A DNA stretch of 64,000 nucleotides from Aliiglaciecola sp. CAU 1673 (GTDB lineage: Bacteria; Pseudomonadota; Gammaproteobacteria; Enterobacterales; Alteromonadaceae), in contig NZ_JARHUG010000016.1 of NCBI RefSeq assembly GCF_029223185.1, positions 57,048 to 121,047 on the forward strand, written 5' to 3'. A program made the translations under genes and the position numbers. How positions within the stretch are numbered: the stretch's first letter is position 1; every line of letters starts with the position of its first letter. The notes under the pieces were generated by a model. The model worked only from the letters and a program-made list of their open reading frames with translations, was not told where the DNA came from and ran no database searches. Below are positions 1-9,864 of this stretch, in pieces.

Positions 1-2
1 AC

Positions 3-34
3 AAAAAAAGCGATGATACCTCATCGCCTTTTTG
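3..34 (-). terminator. Rho-independent terminator of hupB
   Basis: On the minus strand a 7-bp stem (GCGATGA/TCATCGC type, loop of four bases) is followed by a run of seven T residues. It lies 23 bases past the hupB stop codon and should end that transcript. Confidence 0.85.
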
Positions 35-50
35 AGACAAAGCAATCGAA

Positions 51-323
51 TTAGTTGCAGGCGTCTTTCAGGGCTTTACCAGCTTTGAAAGCAGGAACCT
101 TAGCTGCAGCGATTTGGATAGTTGCGCCAGTTTGTGGGTTACGGCCGCTACGAGCAGAACGCTCACGAACAGCGAAAGTACCGAAACCTACCAGAGCAAC
201 CTGATCACCACCTTTGAGCGCCTCAGTCACTGCATCGGTGAAAGCATCCAGTGCGCGACCTGCAGAAGCTTTAGAAATATCAGCACCAGCAGCGATCTTA
301 TCGATTAGTTGAGACTTATTCAC
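51..323 (-). CDS. hupB: DNA-binding protein HU (HU-beta type)
   Basis: Ninety-residue histone-like nucleoid protein that bends and compacts DNA as a dimer. The whole HU/IHF fold is present: N-terminal helices ([18 protein letters not shown]), then the signature [21 protein letters not shown] at about residues 46-66 with the DNA-contacting arm, ending in KALKDACN. I start it at a GTG (321-323) because this gives the family length and is preceded by AAGGGGATG; an in-frame ATG further upstream would add 35 residues with no similarity to HU. It follows lon on the same strand, the usual gammaproteobacterial order, and has its own promoter and terminator. HU-alpha is possible, but the lon context argues for hupB. 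Confidence 0.95.
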   Translation of the reverse strand: MNKSQLIDKIAAGADISKASAGRALDAFTDAVTEALKGGDQVALVGFGTFAVRERSARSGRNPQTGATIQIAAAKVPAFKAGKALKDACN

Positions 324-383
324 AATGTCATCCCCTTCAATTGTTATTATATTGTCTGATCCGCAAACATTTGTTGCGAAATT

Positions 384-412
384 GTTATAACAAGCTTGTG
401 TACGAACTTCAA
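384..412 (-). promoter_or_regulatory. Candidate sigma-70 promoter of hupB
   Basis: Read on the minus strand: -35 TTGAAG (407-412), 17-base spacer, -10 TATAAC (384-389). This would give a leader of about 55 bases before the GTG start. A second TATAAT lies at 346-351 but has a poor -35. Confidence 0.5.
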
Positions 413-541
413 GCCAAATAACGTCCACGACCGAACCTTGGCGAATCGCCGCGATCCCTTTAGGGACAAGGCCTGAGGCGATTTCCGACTAAGGCTACCA
501 CAACTTTGGGGACAGGAAAGCCCCGAAACGGCAAAAAAAAC

Positions 542-570
542 AAAAAAATAGGCCTAAAGGCCTATTTTTT
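542..570 (-). terminator. Terminator overlapping the lon stop codon
   Basis: An inverted repeat AGGCC/GGCCT flanked by A and T runs; the U-rich 5' flank overlaps the last lon codons and the stop. On the minus strand the 3' side ends in TATTTTTTTG, a typical intrinsic terminator. It separates lon from hupB. Confidence 0.8.
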
Positions 571-2940
571 CTGCTCTGCCACCTCGTCAACCCACTCGAC
601 CACCTCAAATCCTTCCGGATTATTCTCCAGGGCCAGGGTTAATACATCATCAATCCACTGTACCGGGTGAATTTCCAAATCCTTTTTGACGTTGTCCGGG
701 ATCTCTTTCAGGTCACGCTCATTCTCTTTAGGAATAATGACCCTTTTGATGCCACCACGATGCGCTGCCAGTAATTTTTCTTTCAGTCCACCAATAGCCA
801 GCACTTCACCACGCAGGGTAATTTCACCGGTCATGGCCACGTCACAACGCACCGGATTGCCGGTCAGGGTGGAGACCAATGCCGTGCACATGGCAATACC
901 GGCACTGGGGCCGTCCTTAGGTGTGGCACCTTCCGGCACATGCACGTGGATATCGCGCTTTTCGTAAAAGTTGCTGTTAATACCCAGTTTCTTGGCGCGA
1001 CTACGCACGACGGTCATGGCCGTTTGGATGGACTCCTGCATCACATCACCAAGGGAACCGGTGAAAGTGGTCTTGCCTTTGCCGACCACAGCGGCCGTCT
1101 CAATGGTCAGCAAGTCGCCGCCTACCTGAGTCCAGGCCAGGCCGGTAACCTGACCAATCTGGTTATTCTTATCCGCTTTACCGTAGTCATGGCGCTGTAC
1201 ACCGAGGTAGTCGGCCAGATTATCCTGGGTCACCACCACTTTCTTGATGGATTTATCCAGTAACACATTCTTCACTGCTTTGCGGCAAATCTTGGAGATC
1301 TCCCGCTCCAGGCTGCGCACCCCTGCTTCACGGGTGTAGTAACGAATTACGCCGATAATGGCCGATTCTTCGATAACCAATTCACCTTTTTTAAGACCGT
1401 TACGGCTCATCTGCTTATCGATCAGATGGCGCTTGGCAATGTTAAGCTTTTCATCTTCGGTGTAACCAGACAGACGAATCACTTCCATCCTGTCCAGCAA
1501 CGGACCGGGAATGTTCATGCTGTTGGAGGTGGCCACAAACATCACATCGGAGAGGTCGTAATCCACTTCTAGGTAATGGTCGCTGAAGGTGCTGTTTTGC
1601 TCAGGATCTAATACCTCCAGTAACGCTGAAGCAGGATCACCGCGCATATCAGAGGACATCTTGTCGATTTCATCGAGCAGGAAAAGCGGGTTCTTTACGC
1701 CGACTTTGGCCATTTTCTGGATCAACTTGCCCGGCAATGAGCCAATGTAGGTTCGCCTGTGACCACGAATTTCAGCTTCATCACGTACGCCACCTAATGC
1801 CATACGCACATACTCGCGCCCAGTGGCTTTAGCAATAGATTGGCCAAGTGACGTTTTACCCACACCTGGTGGGCCCACAAGGCACAGAATGGGGCCTTTT
1901 AGCTTACGTACCCGCTGTTGTACCGCCAAATATTCTAAAATGCGTTCTTTGACGCGTTCCAGACCATAGTGATCGGCATCCAATACACGCTCGGCGGCGG
2001 CTAAATCTTTCTTCACTTTGCTGCGCTTGTACCACGGCACTGACACCAGCCAATCTATATAGCTGCGCACCACTGTCGCTTCTGCAGACATGGGAGACAT
2101 CATCTTCAGCTTTTGCAGCTCTGCCATCGCCTTTTGCTTGGCGTCTGCTGTCATCTTGGCGGCTTCAATCTTTTTGCTTAGCGCTTCAAACTCATCCGGT
2201 GTTTCATCCAATTCACCAAGCTCTTTCTGAATTGCCTTCATCTGTTCGTTGAGATAATACTCACGCTGGCTCTTCTCCATCTGCTTTTTAACGCGGGTGC
2301 GGATCTTCTTTTCCACCTGCAGCAGGTCAATTTCACCTTCCATCAACGCCATCAGATATTCCAGGCGTTCATTGACCTGGGACATTTCCAGCACCTTCTG
2401 CTTTTCTGCCAGCTTCAGTGGCATATGGGCGGCCATGGTGTCGGCAAGACGTGCCGCATCTTCGATACCGCTTAAAGATGTCAGTACTTCTGGAGGGATC
2501 TTCTTATTGAGTTTGACATAGCCTTCAAACTGAGAAATAGCTGAGCGAATCAATACTTCCTGCTCGGCATCGGCAACAGGTGGATCCTGGCGACGTAACA
2601 CCTCAGCGACAAAGTATTCTTCGGTCTGCAGATAAGTCTGAATTTCGCCGCGGATATTCCCTTCCACAAGCACTTTGACGGTGCCATCAGGCAATTTCAA
2701 AAGCTGCAAAATAGTGGCAATAGTGCCGACCTTATAAATGTCATCGGTGTTGGGCTCATCGATCCCCGCATCCTTCTGTGCGACCAGAAAGATTTGCTTG
2801 TCGTTGTTCATGGCCGCTTCAAGGCACTGGATAGACTTTTCCCGTCCGACAAAAAGGGGAATCACCATATGTGGGTAAACCACCACGTCACGTAGCGCCA
2901 GTACCGGCATTTCGACGCGATCGGCTGTTTCACTTGCCAT
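562..2940 (-). CDS. lon: ATP-dependent protease La (Lon)
   Basis: Cytoplasmic AAA+ serine protease that degrades misfolded and regulatory proteins. At 792 residues it is close to E. coli Lon. An N-terminal LON substrate-binding domain (about 10-200) and a coiled-coil stretch ([17 protein letters not shown]) precede the AAA+ module with Walker [10 protein letters not shown] and Walker [12 protein letters not shown]. The C-terminal protease domain carries the catalytic serine in PKDGPSAGI (residue 679) and the lysine of GGLKEK (residue 722), the same numbers as in E. coli. It sits between clpX and hupB, a standard arrangement. Regulation by heat shock is suggested by the sigma-32 type promoter just upstream. 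Confidence 0.98.
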   Translation of the reverse strand: MASETADRVEMPVLALRDVVVYPHMVIPLFVGREKSIQCLEAAMNNDKQIFLVAQKDAGIDEPNTDDIYKVGTIATILQLLKLPDGTVKVLVEGNIRGEIQTYLQTEEYFVAEVLRRQDPPVADAEQEVLIRSAISQFEGYVKLNKKIPPEVLTSLSGIEDAARLADTMAAHMPLKLAEKQKVLEMSQVNERLEYLMALMEGEIDLLQVEKKIRTRVKKQMEKSQREYYLNEQMKAIQKELGELDETPDEFEALSKKIEAAKMTADAKQKAMAELQKLKMMSPMSAEATVVRSYIDWLVSVPWYKRSKVKKDLAAAERVLDADHYGLERVKERILEYLAVQQRVRKLKGPILCLVGPPGVGKTSLGQSIAKATGREYVRMALGGVRDEAEIRGHRRTYIGSLPGKLIQKMAKVGVKNPLFLLDEIDKMSSDMRGDPASALLEVLDPEQNSTFSDHYLEVDYDLSDVMFVATSNSMNIPGPLLDRMEVIRLSGYTEDEKLNIAKRHLIDKQMSRNGLKKGELVIEESAIIGVIRYYTREAGVRSLEREISKICRKAVKNVLLDKSIKKVVVTQDNLADYLGVQRHDYGKADKNNQIGQVTGLAWTQVGGDLLTIETAAVVGKGKTTFTGSLGDVMQESIQTAMTVVRSRAKKLGINSNFYEKRDIHVHVPEGATPKDGPSAGIAMCTALVSTLTGNPVRCDVAMTGEITLRGEVLAIGGLKEKLLAAHRGGIKRVIIPKENERDLKEIPDNVKKDLEIHPVQWIDDVLTLALENNPEGFEVVEWVDEVAEQKK

Positions 2941-2971
2941 ACTGTTTCTTTCCTAAAACCAAAGTCGTTTA

Positions 2972-2999
2972 TATATGGGGATACAAATTGAAAGATCAA
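2972..2999 (-). promoter_or_regulatory. Sigma-32 (heat-shock) promoter of lon
   Basis: Minus strand: -35 TTGATC (2994-2999), 13-base spacer, -10 CCCCATATA (2972-2980). The -10 matches the heat-shock consensus CCCCATnTA, and I recall the E. coli lon promoter as having the same CCCCATATA box with the same spacing. It lies 31 bases upstream of the lon ATG. Confidence 0.8.
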
Positions 3000-3140
3000 T
3001 CGGCCACTGTATCCCGGGGACTGCTTCTATCCTAGCAGGATAAAAATGCTTGCGGCGAGAGTAAAAGCTTATCAGCTATGAGATTTTTTGCCCTTTTGTG
3101 GTTAATTGCAGAGTTTTTAATCAGTTTATTTTTGGGGACA

Positions 3141-3167
3141 ATAAAAAAGGCCCCGAAGGGCCTTTAT
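3141..3167 (-). terminator. Terminator of clpX
   Basis: Minus strand hairpin AAGGCCC-ttcg-GGGCCTT followed by TTTTATT, about 15 bases after the clpX stop codon. It divides the clpP-clpX unit from lon. Confidence 0.85.
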
Positions 3168-3181
3168 CAAGCAAAAGAGCA

Positions 3182-4453
3182 CTACTCAGACGCAGCCTTC
3201 TTTTCCTTGGCATATATTACGATGGGTTTGGATTCACCTTTGATCACTGACTCGTCCACCACTACTTTGCCGACGCCACTCATGGCCGGCAAGTCATACA
3301 TGGTATCCAGCAACACACCTTCTACGATAGAGCGAAGACCACGCGCACCGGTTTTTCGCTCCATAGCCTTTTTGGCAATGGCATGTAAGGCGTCATCGCG
3401 AAACTCCAGTTCCACATTTTCCATCGCAAAAAGTGCGCCGTATTGCTTGGTCAGCGCATTTTTGGGCTCTCTCAGGATTTGAATCAGGGCTTCCTCATTC
3501 AATTCTTCCAGTGTGGCTACAACCGGTAAACGACCAATAAACTCGGGGATAAGACCATATTTGATCAAATCTTCCGGCTCTACGCGCTGGAATAGCTTAC
3601 TGAGCGTCAACTTGTCCTTGCTGGCCCGCACCTCTGCACCAAAGCCAATACCGGTGCCGGTATGTGAACGCTGTTCAATCACCTTATCCAATCCGGCAAA
3701 CGCGCCGCCGCAGATAAACAGGATCTTGGAGGTGTCTACCTGCAGGAACTCCTGCTGAGGATGCTTACGTCCGCCCTGTGGTGGAACGGAAGCAATGGTA
3801 CCTTCGATAAGTTTCAGTAAGGCCTGCTGCACCCCTTCACCGGACACATCGCGAGTGATAGATGGGTTATCTGACTTGCGTGAAATCTTGTCGATTTCGT
3901 CGATGTAAACAATGCCGCGCTGGGCTTTCTCTACATCATAATCGCATTTCTGCAGCAGTTTCTGGATGATGTTTTCCACATCCTCGCCCACATAACCGGC
4001 TTCGGTTAAGGTGGTGGCATCAGCCATAGTAAAGGGCACATCCAGGAAGCGCGCCAAGGTTTCGGCCAGCAAAGTCTTACCGCTACCCGTAGGACCAATC
4101 AACAGGATATTACTCTTACCCAGTTCAACCCCTTCATGCACGTCACCGTTACGCAGACGCTTATAGTGGTTGTACACGGCCACTGCCAAGACTTTCTTGG
4201 CATGCTCCTGACCGATCACATAGTCATCAAGATGACGGTGGATCTCGTTGGGCTTGGGCAAGGCACTCTGCTTTTTCTTCGGCGCGATCTCTTTGATCTC
4301 TTCGCGAATAATATCGTTGCAGAGCTCTACGCACTCGTCGCAGATAAACACTGAGGGACCGGCGATCAACTTACGCACTTCGTGCTGGCTTTTACCGCAG
4401 AAAGAGCAGTACAACAGTTTGTTATCGCCTTCCCCGCTATGATTATTGCTCAT
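3182..4453 (-). CDS. clpX: ClpX, ATPase subunit of the ClpXP protease
   Basis: AAA+ unfoldase that recognises, unfolds and feeds substrates into ClpP. The 423-residue protein begins with the four-cysteine zinc-binding domain (C16, C19, C38, C41), followed by the AAA+ large domain with Walker A GPTGSGKT, Walker B YIDEIDKI and sensor residues. The IGF loop that docks on ClpP is visible in [11 protein letters not shown], and the small domain ends with [12 protein letters not shown]. It lies 79 bases downstream of clpP, so the two are probably co-transcribed. Confidence 0.98.
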   Translation of the reverse strand: MSNNHSGEGDNKLLYCSFCGKSQHEVRKLIAGPSVFICDECVELCNDIIREEIKEIAPKKKQSALPKPNEIHRHLDDYVIGQEHAKKVLAVAVYNHYKRLRNGDVHEGVELGKSNILLIGPTGSGKTLLAETLARFLDVPFTMADATTLTEAGYVGEDVENIIQKLLQKCDYDVEKAQRGIVYIDEIDKISRKSDNPSITRDVSGEGVQQALLKLIEGTIASVPPQGGRKHPQQEFLQVDTSKILFICGGAFAGLDKVIEQRSHTGTGIGFGAEVRASKDKLTLSKLFQRVEPEDLIKYGLIPEFIGRLPVVATLEELNEEALIQILREPKNALTKQYGALFAMENVELEFRDDALHAIAKKAMERKTGARGLRSIVEGVLLDTMYDLPAMSGVGKVVVDESVIKGESKPIVIYAKEKKAASE

Positions 4454-4532
4454 TTACACTTTACCTCTGTCTGACCGGGCGCAGCGCTAATCACTTCTAC
4501 AAGTATTAACTGCTATCGGCCAAATGCTCAAT

Positions 4533-5165
<633 letters not shown>

Positions 5166-5188
5166 AAGAAGATTCTGTTCCCAAAATA

Positions 5189-5214
5189 AAAATGCTCGGC
5201 AGATACCGAGCATT
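5189..5214 (-). terminator. Hairpin between tig and clpP (terminator or attenuator)
   Basis: Perfect 9-bp stem AATGCTCGG/CCGAGCATT with a six-base loop, followed on the minus strand by TTATTTTGG. It lies 43 bases after the tig stop and 25 bases before the clpP start, so it probably lets only part of the tig transcription reach clpP. Confidence 0.7.
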
Positions 5215-5256
5215 TAATCAGTTGACGACGGAACAAGTCAACGAAACAGAGCCAAA

Positions 5257-6558
5257 TTAGGCCTGTCTGTTCATGATTTCGTCGAAGGCTTTCTTAACTT
5301 CTTTTACCTTGGCATTAGACAGCAGCCAATCAACCGCCTGATCTTCCAGGGCAACATTCTGCATCTGGCTCATCAGTTCCTTGTTGCCTTTGTAGTAGGC
5401 GACCACTTCAGCAGGGTCTTCATAGGCAGATGCAGTGGTTTCGATCAGAGCATCTACTTTCGCTTGATCAGGCTTCAGCTCGTTCTGCTTGATCACTTCA
5501 CCCAGCAGCAAACCAACGCTTACACGGCGACGGGCATTTTCTTCAAACAGCTCGCCTGGCAGCTGAGGCATTTGACCTTTCTGCTGGCCACCGAAACGTT
5601 GCAGAGCTTGCTGACGCAGCGCCTCGATTTCCTGATCAACCAACGCTTTAGGCAGGTCGATAGGGTTGCTGTCCAGCAAACCTTTAATAACCTGCTCTTT
5701 TACTTGGTTTTTCAGAGCCTGGTCCAGCTCACGTTGCATGTTCTTACGTACTTCTGCACGCAGAGCGTCAACGCTGCCATCTTCAATACCAAAAAGCTTC
5801 ACGAATTCTTCGTTTACTTCAGGCAACTCCAGCTCTTCAACCTTATTGATTTTAACGGCGAACTGAGCGGCTTTACCCTTCAATTTTTCAGCGTGATAAT
5901 CTTCTGGGAAGGTAACATCCACAACCACTTCTTCACCGGTTTTCTTGCCTACGATAGGCTCTTCAAAACCTGGAATCATGCGGCCTTTGCCCATCTCCAG
6001 CTGGAAGTTCTCGGCTTTGCCGCCTTCAAATTCTTCACCGTCGATTGTGCCCACGAAGTCGATAGTTACGCGATCGTTTTTCTTGGCCTTGCGCTTCACT
6101 TCCTTCCAAGAGGCGTGCTGCTTGCGCAAGGTTTCCATCATGTTGTCCAAGTCTTTGTCGGAGATTTCCACAACAGGCTTGTCAATAGCGATCTTGTCCA
6201 GGCTCTTCAGTTCAACTTCTGGATATACTTCGAAAGAAGCAACAAACTGCAGATCTTCACCATCAACATCCTTCTTCATTTCAAAAGAAGGCATACCGGC
6301 TGGGTTCAGCTTTTCTTTGATGATGGCTTCATAAAAATTACGCTGCATCACTTCGCCAGCGATTTCTTGACGTACGGCCTGGCCGTAACGCTTCTGGATT
6401 ACAGCCACTGGCACTTTGCCAGGACGGAAACCGTTGATCCTCTGGGTTTTGGCCAATTGCTGAAGACGTGACTTAACAGCGGTGTCTACCTTCTCAGCAG
6501 GCACGGTGATAGTCAGACGGCGTTCTAAACCCTGAGTCGTCTCAACTGAAACTTGCAT
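5257..6558 (-). CDS. tig: Trigger factor, ribosome-associated chaperone and prolyl isomerase
   Basis: Binds the ribosome exit tunnel and shields nascent chains. The 433-residue protein has the ribosome-binding signature GFRPGKVP near residue 44, the FKBP-type isomerase domain around 150-245 ([19 protein letters not shown] and [17 protein letters not shown]) and a long helical C-terminal domain. The ATG is preceded by GAGGTAGAAG. It heads the tig-clpP-clpX series and is preceded by a gap of about 250 bases with a candidate promoter. Confidence 0.98.
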   Translation of the reverse strand: MQVSVETTQGLERRLTITVPAEKVDTAVKSRLQQLAKTQRINGFRPGKVPVAVIQKRYGQAVRQEIAGEVMQRNFYEAIIKEKLNPAGMPSFEMKKDVDGEDLQFVASFEVYPEVELKSLDKIAIDKPVVEISDKDLDNMMETLRKQHASWKEVKRKAKKNDRVTIDFVGTIDGEEFEGGKAENFQLEMGKGRMIPGFEEPIVGKKTGEEVVVDVTFPEDYHAEKLKGKAAQFAVKINKVEELELPEVNEEFVKLFGIEDGSVDALRAEVRKNMQRELDQALKNQVKEQVIKGLLDSNPIDLPKALVDQEIEALRQQALQRFGGQQKGQMPQLPGELFEENARRRVSVGLLLGEVIKQNELKPDQAKVDALIETTASAYEDPAEVVAYYKGNKELMSQMQNVALEDQAVDWLLSNAKVKEVKKAFDEIMNRQA

Positions 6559-6691
6559 TCTTCTACCTCAACTTTGCGCACTAGGCTCTTGAAAAAGCTA
6601 CCTCTATCCCTCTGTTTTATTGACCTCTTTACGGGCCTCACAGGACAGAGCAGGAAATAGGGTAGACTGTGACCTGATAAAATGACGCGGC

Positions 6692-6715
6692 ATTATATCG
6701 GCAGCACCTTGTCAA
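6692..6715 (-). promoter_or_regulatory. Probable tig promoter region
   Basis: Minus strand TATAAT at 6692-6697. A perfect TTGACA lies at 6710-6715 but only 12 bases away, too close for a normal sigma-70 pair; at 17 bases the -35 would be TGGTAT. The -10 is convincing, the -35 is not. Confidence 0.35.
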
Positions 6716-6812
6716 TACCAGCGTAAAAACGCAAAAATGCCCGGGTTTGCGGACAAACACATGGACATAGTCGACTAAGTGCAAGAAAGATAAAAATTAT
6801 TTAGAAAGGAAG

Positions 6813-6889
6813 TGGGGTGGACGATGGGACTCGAACCCACGACAACCGGAATCACAATCCGGGGCTCTACCAACTGAGCTACGCCCACC
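6813..6889 (-). tRNA. tRNA-His (anticodon GTG)
   Basis: Full cloverleaf on the minus strand with encoded 3' CCA (6813-6815), acceptor stem GTGGGCG/CGTCCAC, anticodon at 6853-6855 and T-loop GGTTCGAGTCC. The extra G at position -1 (6889), the identity element of histidine tRNA, pairs with C73. Last gene of a three-tRNA operon. Confidence 0.97.
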
Positions 6890-6962
6890 ACTGGAGATTG
6901 TATTTTAGTGCCTACCGGCGTTACTGCTTTGAACCCTTTCGGTTATCATCCGGCAGGTCGCG

Positions 6963-7039
<77 letters not shown>

Positions 7040-7066
7040 TTTTCGAACCAGGTTCAAAACAAGAAG

Positions 7067-7143
7067 TGGTCGGTGAGACAGGATTTGAACCTGCGACCCC
7101 TTGTACCCAAAACAAGTGCGCTACCAAGCTGCGCTACTCACCG
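7067..7143 (-). tRNA. tRNA-Pro (anticodon TGG)
   Basis: Minus strand cloverleaf, acceptor stem CGGTGAG/CTCACCG, D-arm TAGCGCAGCTTGGTAGCG typical of proline tRNA, anticodon TGG (7107-7109), encoded CCA (7067-7069). First gene of the operon, 34 bases after the predicted transcription start. Confidence 0.97.
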
Positions 7144-7184
7144 ATTTCTTGTCGTAGCAACTTCTCAGCGGCTACGGGGTGCGC

Positions 7185-7213
7185 ATACTACCGGCTTGCC
7201 CCAAGAGCGTCAA
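7185..7213 (-). promoter_or_regulatory. Promoter of the tRNA-Pro-Arg-His operon
   Basis: Minus strand -35 TTGACG (7208-7213), 17-base spacer, -10 TAGTAT (7185-7190), followed by the GC-rich discriminator GCGCACCCC. A GC-rich discriminator is the mark of stable-RNA promoters under stringent (ppGpp) control. Confidence 0.8.
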
Positions 7214-7315
7214 ACCTTTTTTAAGGGTAAAAAGTTCGTCTGCTGAGATTTTCATCAGGGCGATTAAACAACGAGCTTTTTTTAGCTTAAATCCGTCACT
7301 AAGTTGAGTCCAGAA

Positions 7316-7344
7316 TTGCCCGTTTTGTCTCCCCATGGGAGAAT
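7316..7344 (+). promoter_or_regulatory. Candidate folD promoter
   Basis: -35 TTGCCC (7316-7321), 17-base spacer, -10 GAGAAT (7339-7344), 34 bases before the folD start. Moderate match only. Confidence 0.4.
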
Positions 7345-7378
7345 GTCGCCCCCTTCGAAAAGCGGAAACATTCAGCTA

Positions 7379-8233
7379 ATGCCAGCACAGATCATCGACG
7401 GAAAACTTATCGCCAAACAGGTGCGCCACAATGTGGCTAACCACGTTGCCTCCATAACCCGTGCCGGTAAACGGCCCCCTGGCCTGGTGGTCATTCTGGT
7501 TGGCAGCGATCCTGCGTCACAAGTTTATGTGGGCAGTAAGCGGAATGCCTGTGAAGAGGTTGGTTTCTTCTCCAAGTCTTATGATCTGCCAGCCAATACC
7601 AGCCAACAGACGTTGTTGGAACTGGTGGACAAGTTGAATGAAGACAAAGAGGTGGACGGCATTTTGGTGCAGCTACCCTTGCCCGCCGGCCTCAATGCTG
7701 AGCAGGTGCTGGAACGCATTCACCCTCACAAAGATGTGGATGGATTCCACCCCTATAATATTGGTCGTCTGGCACAGCGCATTCCCGCCCTGCGTCCTTG
7801 CACCCCTAAAGGCATTATGAGCCTGATTGATTCTACCAAGCGTCCTATCAAAGGCATGGATGCGGTAATTGTAGGCGCTTCGAATATTGTCGGTCGCCCT
7901 ATGTCTCTGGAGCTTCTGCTCGCGGGTTGTACCGTCACTACTTGCCACAAATTTACCAAAGATCTGAAATCCCATGTGGAGCGGGCAGAATTATTGGTTG
8001 TGGCGGTAGGCAAGCCTGAATTTATCCCCGGAGAATGGATTAAACCTGGCGCTATCGTTATCGATGTGGGCATTAACCGCACCGATGACGGTAAACTGGT
8101 TGGCGATGTGGCTTTTGAAGAAGCGGCGCAGCGAGCGGGCTGGATAACCCCGGTACCAGGTGGCGTTGGCCCGATGACAGTCGCCAGCCTGATAGAAAAT
8201 ACCCTTGAAGCCTATGTGAAGTTCCACAGTTAA
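7379..8233 (+). CDS. folD: FolD, methylenetetrahydrofolate dehydrogenase/cyclohydrolase
   Basis: Bifunctional enzyme that interconverts 5,10-methylene- and 10-formyl-tetrahydrofolate with NADP, supplying one-carbon units for purines and formyl-Met-tRNA. The 284-residue protein shows the catalytic lysine in [14 protein letters not shown], the motif [14 protein letters not shown], the Rossmann segment [11 protein letters not shown] and the terminal signature [15 protein letters not shown] start at the ATG at 7379 (MPAQIIDGK) because family members begin here; 25 upstream codons are open but look like leader. A DUF1415 gene follows after 14 bases. Confidence 0.97.
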   Translation: MPAQIIDGKLIAKQVRHNVANHVASITRAGKRPPGLVVILVGSDPASQVYVGSKRNACEEVGFFSKSYDLPANTSQQTLLELVDKLNEDKEVDGILVQLPLPAGLNAEQVLERIHPHKDVDGFHPYNIGRLAQRIPALRPCTPKGIMSLIDSTKRPIKGMDAVIVGASNIVGRPMSLELLLAGCTVTTCHKFTKDLKSHVERAELLVVAVGKPEFIPGEWIKPGAIVIDVGINRTDDGKLVGDVAFEEAAQRAGWITPVPGGVGPMTVASLIENTLEAYVKFHS

Positions 8234-8247
8234 GGAGCGGCTCATTC

Positions 8248-8814
8248 ATGCCAGAAGAGGTCGATGTCATCGCGCTAACGAAATGCTGGGTAGAGACCGT
8301 GGTGGTGGGGCTGAATTTTTGTCCCTTCGCCAAGCGCGAAGTGGTCAGCCACAGTATTCGTTATGTGCATAAGGCTACCGGCTCAGTGGTGAAGGTGGTC
8401 GACTGGCTGTTGGATGAATGCCAATATCTGGATGAGCATCCACAAACAGCAACCACCCTAATGGTGCTGAGCGCCGGCTTTGAGGACTTTGACGACTTTT
8501 TACTGATGGTGGATGAAGCCAACCTGGCTATTTCTCGCCAAGGTTATGAGGGCACCTATCAGCTTGCCCATTTCCATCCCGATTATTGTTTTGACGATGC
8601 CTCACCTAAAGAAGCCGGCAATTACACCAATCGGGCTCCACTCCCGACTTTGCATCTGTTAAGAGAAGAGAGTATTGAGCGGGCTACGGCCAATCACCCG
8701 GATCCCGACAGTATTCCGAGGCGCAATGTTGAGAAAGCCAATCAGATGGGCATCGGGGCACTCGCTGCACTCTTAAAAGAGTGTCAAAAAGCCGTTACCA
8801 AGTCTGTTAAATAA
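8248..8814 (+). CDS. DUF1415 family protein
   Basis: Conserved protein of 188 residues with no known function. It carries the family pattern near the start (GLNFCPFAKRE) and a second conserved block (QLAHFHPDYCFDDA, then NYTNRAPLPTLHLLREESIE). The mix of conserved Cys, His and Asp could bind a metal, but that is a guess. AAGGAG lies about ten bases before the ATG. It follows folD by 14 bases and is probably co-transcribed with it. Confidence 0.85.
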   Translation: MPEEVDVIALTKCWVETVVVGLNFCPFAKREVVSHSIRYVHKATGSVVKVVDWLLDECQYLDEHPQTATTLMVLSAGFEDFDDFLLMVDEANLAISRQGYEGTYQLAHFHPDYCFDDASPKEAGNYTNRAPLPTLHLLREESIERATANHPDPDSIPRRNVEKANQMGIGALAALLKECQKAVTKSVK

Positions 8815-8838
8815 CAAAGGCCCGCTAAGGGGCCTTTG
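8815..8838. terminator. Hairpin between two convergent genes
   Basis: Nine-bp stem CAAAGGCCC/GGGCCTTTG with a six-base loop, directly after the DUF1415 stop and 15 bases beyond the DUF4340 stop on the other strand. The flanking T runs are short, so it may serve both directions weakly. Confidence 0.6.
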
Positions 8839-8853
8839 CTGCTAGCCGAAGAG

Positions 8854-9864
8854 CTACTGCCCTTCATCCAAGTTGCTTACGGGAAGCTTGTCCTGTGGCG
8901 CTGGCGGCTCGGCCAGGAAATCTTCCAATACTTTATTCAACTGTCCAGCCGAAAAATCAGAGATCTGGAATATCCATCGTTGCCAGTAGGCTGGCTCCGA
9001 TTCTTCACTCTCCTGGTTAAAATGCACAAAGTGGCGTCCCTCTGCCTGCGCCAGTTGAATATTAATCTGCCCCTTTGAATTGGTCTGAAGGCTAAAATCA
9101 GCAACCGGTGTATAACTTTGCCATAAGGACGCATCCCAGGCCTGTACTTGCTCAAAATGCAAATTAACCAGGTTTGATACTACGCCCGACAGCACCGCGG
9201 CATATTTAAGCCCACGGCCTGTAGGCATGGCAGCCAGTTCGAACTCTGTGCTTTGTTCGTTGCGCACCATGGACCAGCCGGGCTCGTCGGTGCGCGACAA
9301 TGCTGTCACTTCATCCTTGCTTACATCCAAAATCGGCTGGCGCATCCAATCCAGCTCGGTGACCGGTATGTCCAAATCCTTGTCGATTAACCAGGACTGT
9401 TCATCACCGGCCATACGCACATAACGGCCATGACCCGATGCAGGCACATTACCCACCAGCACCTGCCAACGCTGATTGGCCGCATCAATAGTGAGCAAGC
9501 TGGCTACGCTGTCTGTCACTTCAATATCCTGCAAGCCAAGACGATGAAAGTACTCGGCATTAGCGGTTTTCTGCTGCAATTTTTGTGCATCCACCAGCGC
9601 CTGCACTAACTCGGCCAGTTTCTCTGCATCGGCAGGGAAAGTGCTGGCAAGCACCCATTGCCCATCCTGCAATTTGGCCTGGATATCTCCTTGCTGAGCG
9701 TTCTGTACGCGAATGGATTGAATCGCGTTGCCCTGCTCTGCCAACTCAGGTAGCAGCGGTCCACGCTCAGGCAATCCTTGATCGGCGCCTTGCTGATTCA
9801 GTAAATACCCGCCCAATAACCCCAGTAGGACAATCAGCGTCAGGGATAATAGGTGTTTATTCAT
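8854..9864 (-). CDS. DUF4340 domain protein of a Gld-like ABC operon
   Basis: Protein of 336 residues with one N-terminal membrane segment (LLSLTLIVLLGLLGGYLL) and a large periplasmic part rich in beta structure; the family DUF4340 repeats can be recognised in the VLVGN...GRYVRM region. The ATG at 9862-9864 overlaps the stop of the preceding gene as ATGA and has GGAGG six bases upstream. It is the last gene of a four-gene ABC-transporter operon, and its neighbours imply a role as an accessory protein of that transporter. Substrate unknown. Confidence 0.85.
   Translation of the reverse strand: MNKHLLSLTLIVLLGLLGGYLLNQQGADQGLPERGPLLPELAEQGNAIQSIRVQNAQQGDIQAKLQDGQWVLASTFPADAEKLAELVQALVDAQKLQQKTANAEYFHRLGLQDIEVTDSVASLLTIDAANQRWQVLVGNVPASGHGRYVRMAGDEQSWLIDKDLDIPVTELDWMRQPILDVSKDEVTALSRTDEPGWSMVRNEQSTEFELAAMPTGRGLKYAAVLSGVVSNLVNLHFEQVQAWDASLWQSYTPVADFSLQTNSKGQINIQLAQAEGRHFVHFNQESEESEPAYWQRWIFQISDFSAGQLNKVLEDFLAEPPAPQDKLPVSNLDEGQ

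Noticed and set aside
5464..6471. Long open frame on the plus strand opposite tig (335 codons)
   Set aside because: It is a mirror of the trigger factor gene, with no ribosome-binding site and phenylalanine/leucine-rich nonsense composition; tig itself is certain.
6692..6715. Perfect TTGACA next to TATAAT before tig as a textbook promoter
   Set aside because: The spacing is only 12 bases, too short for sigma-70; kept as a weak promoter call.
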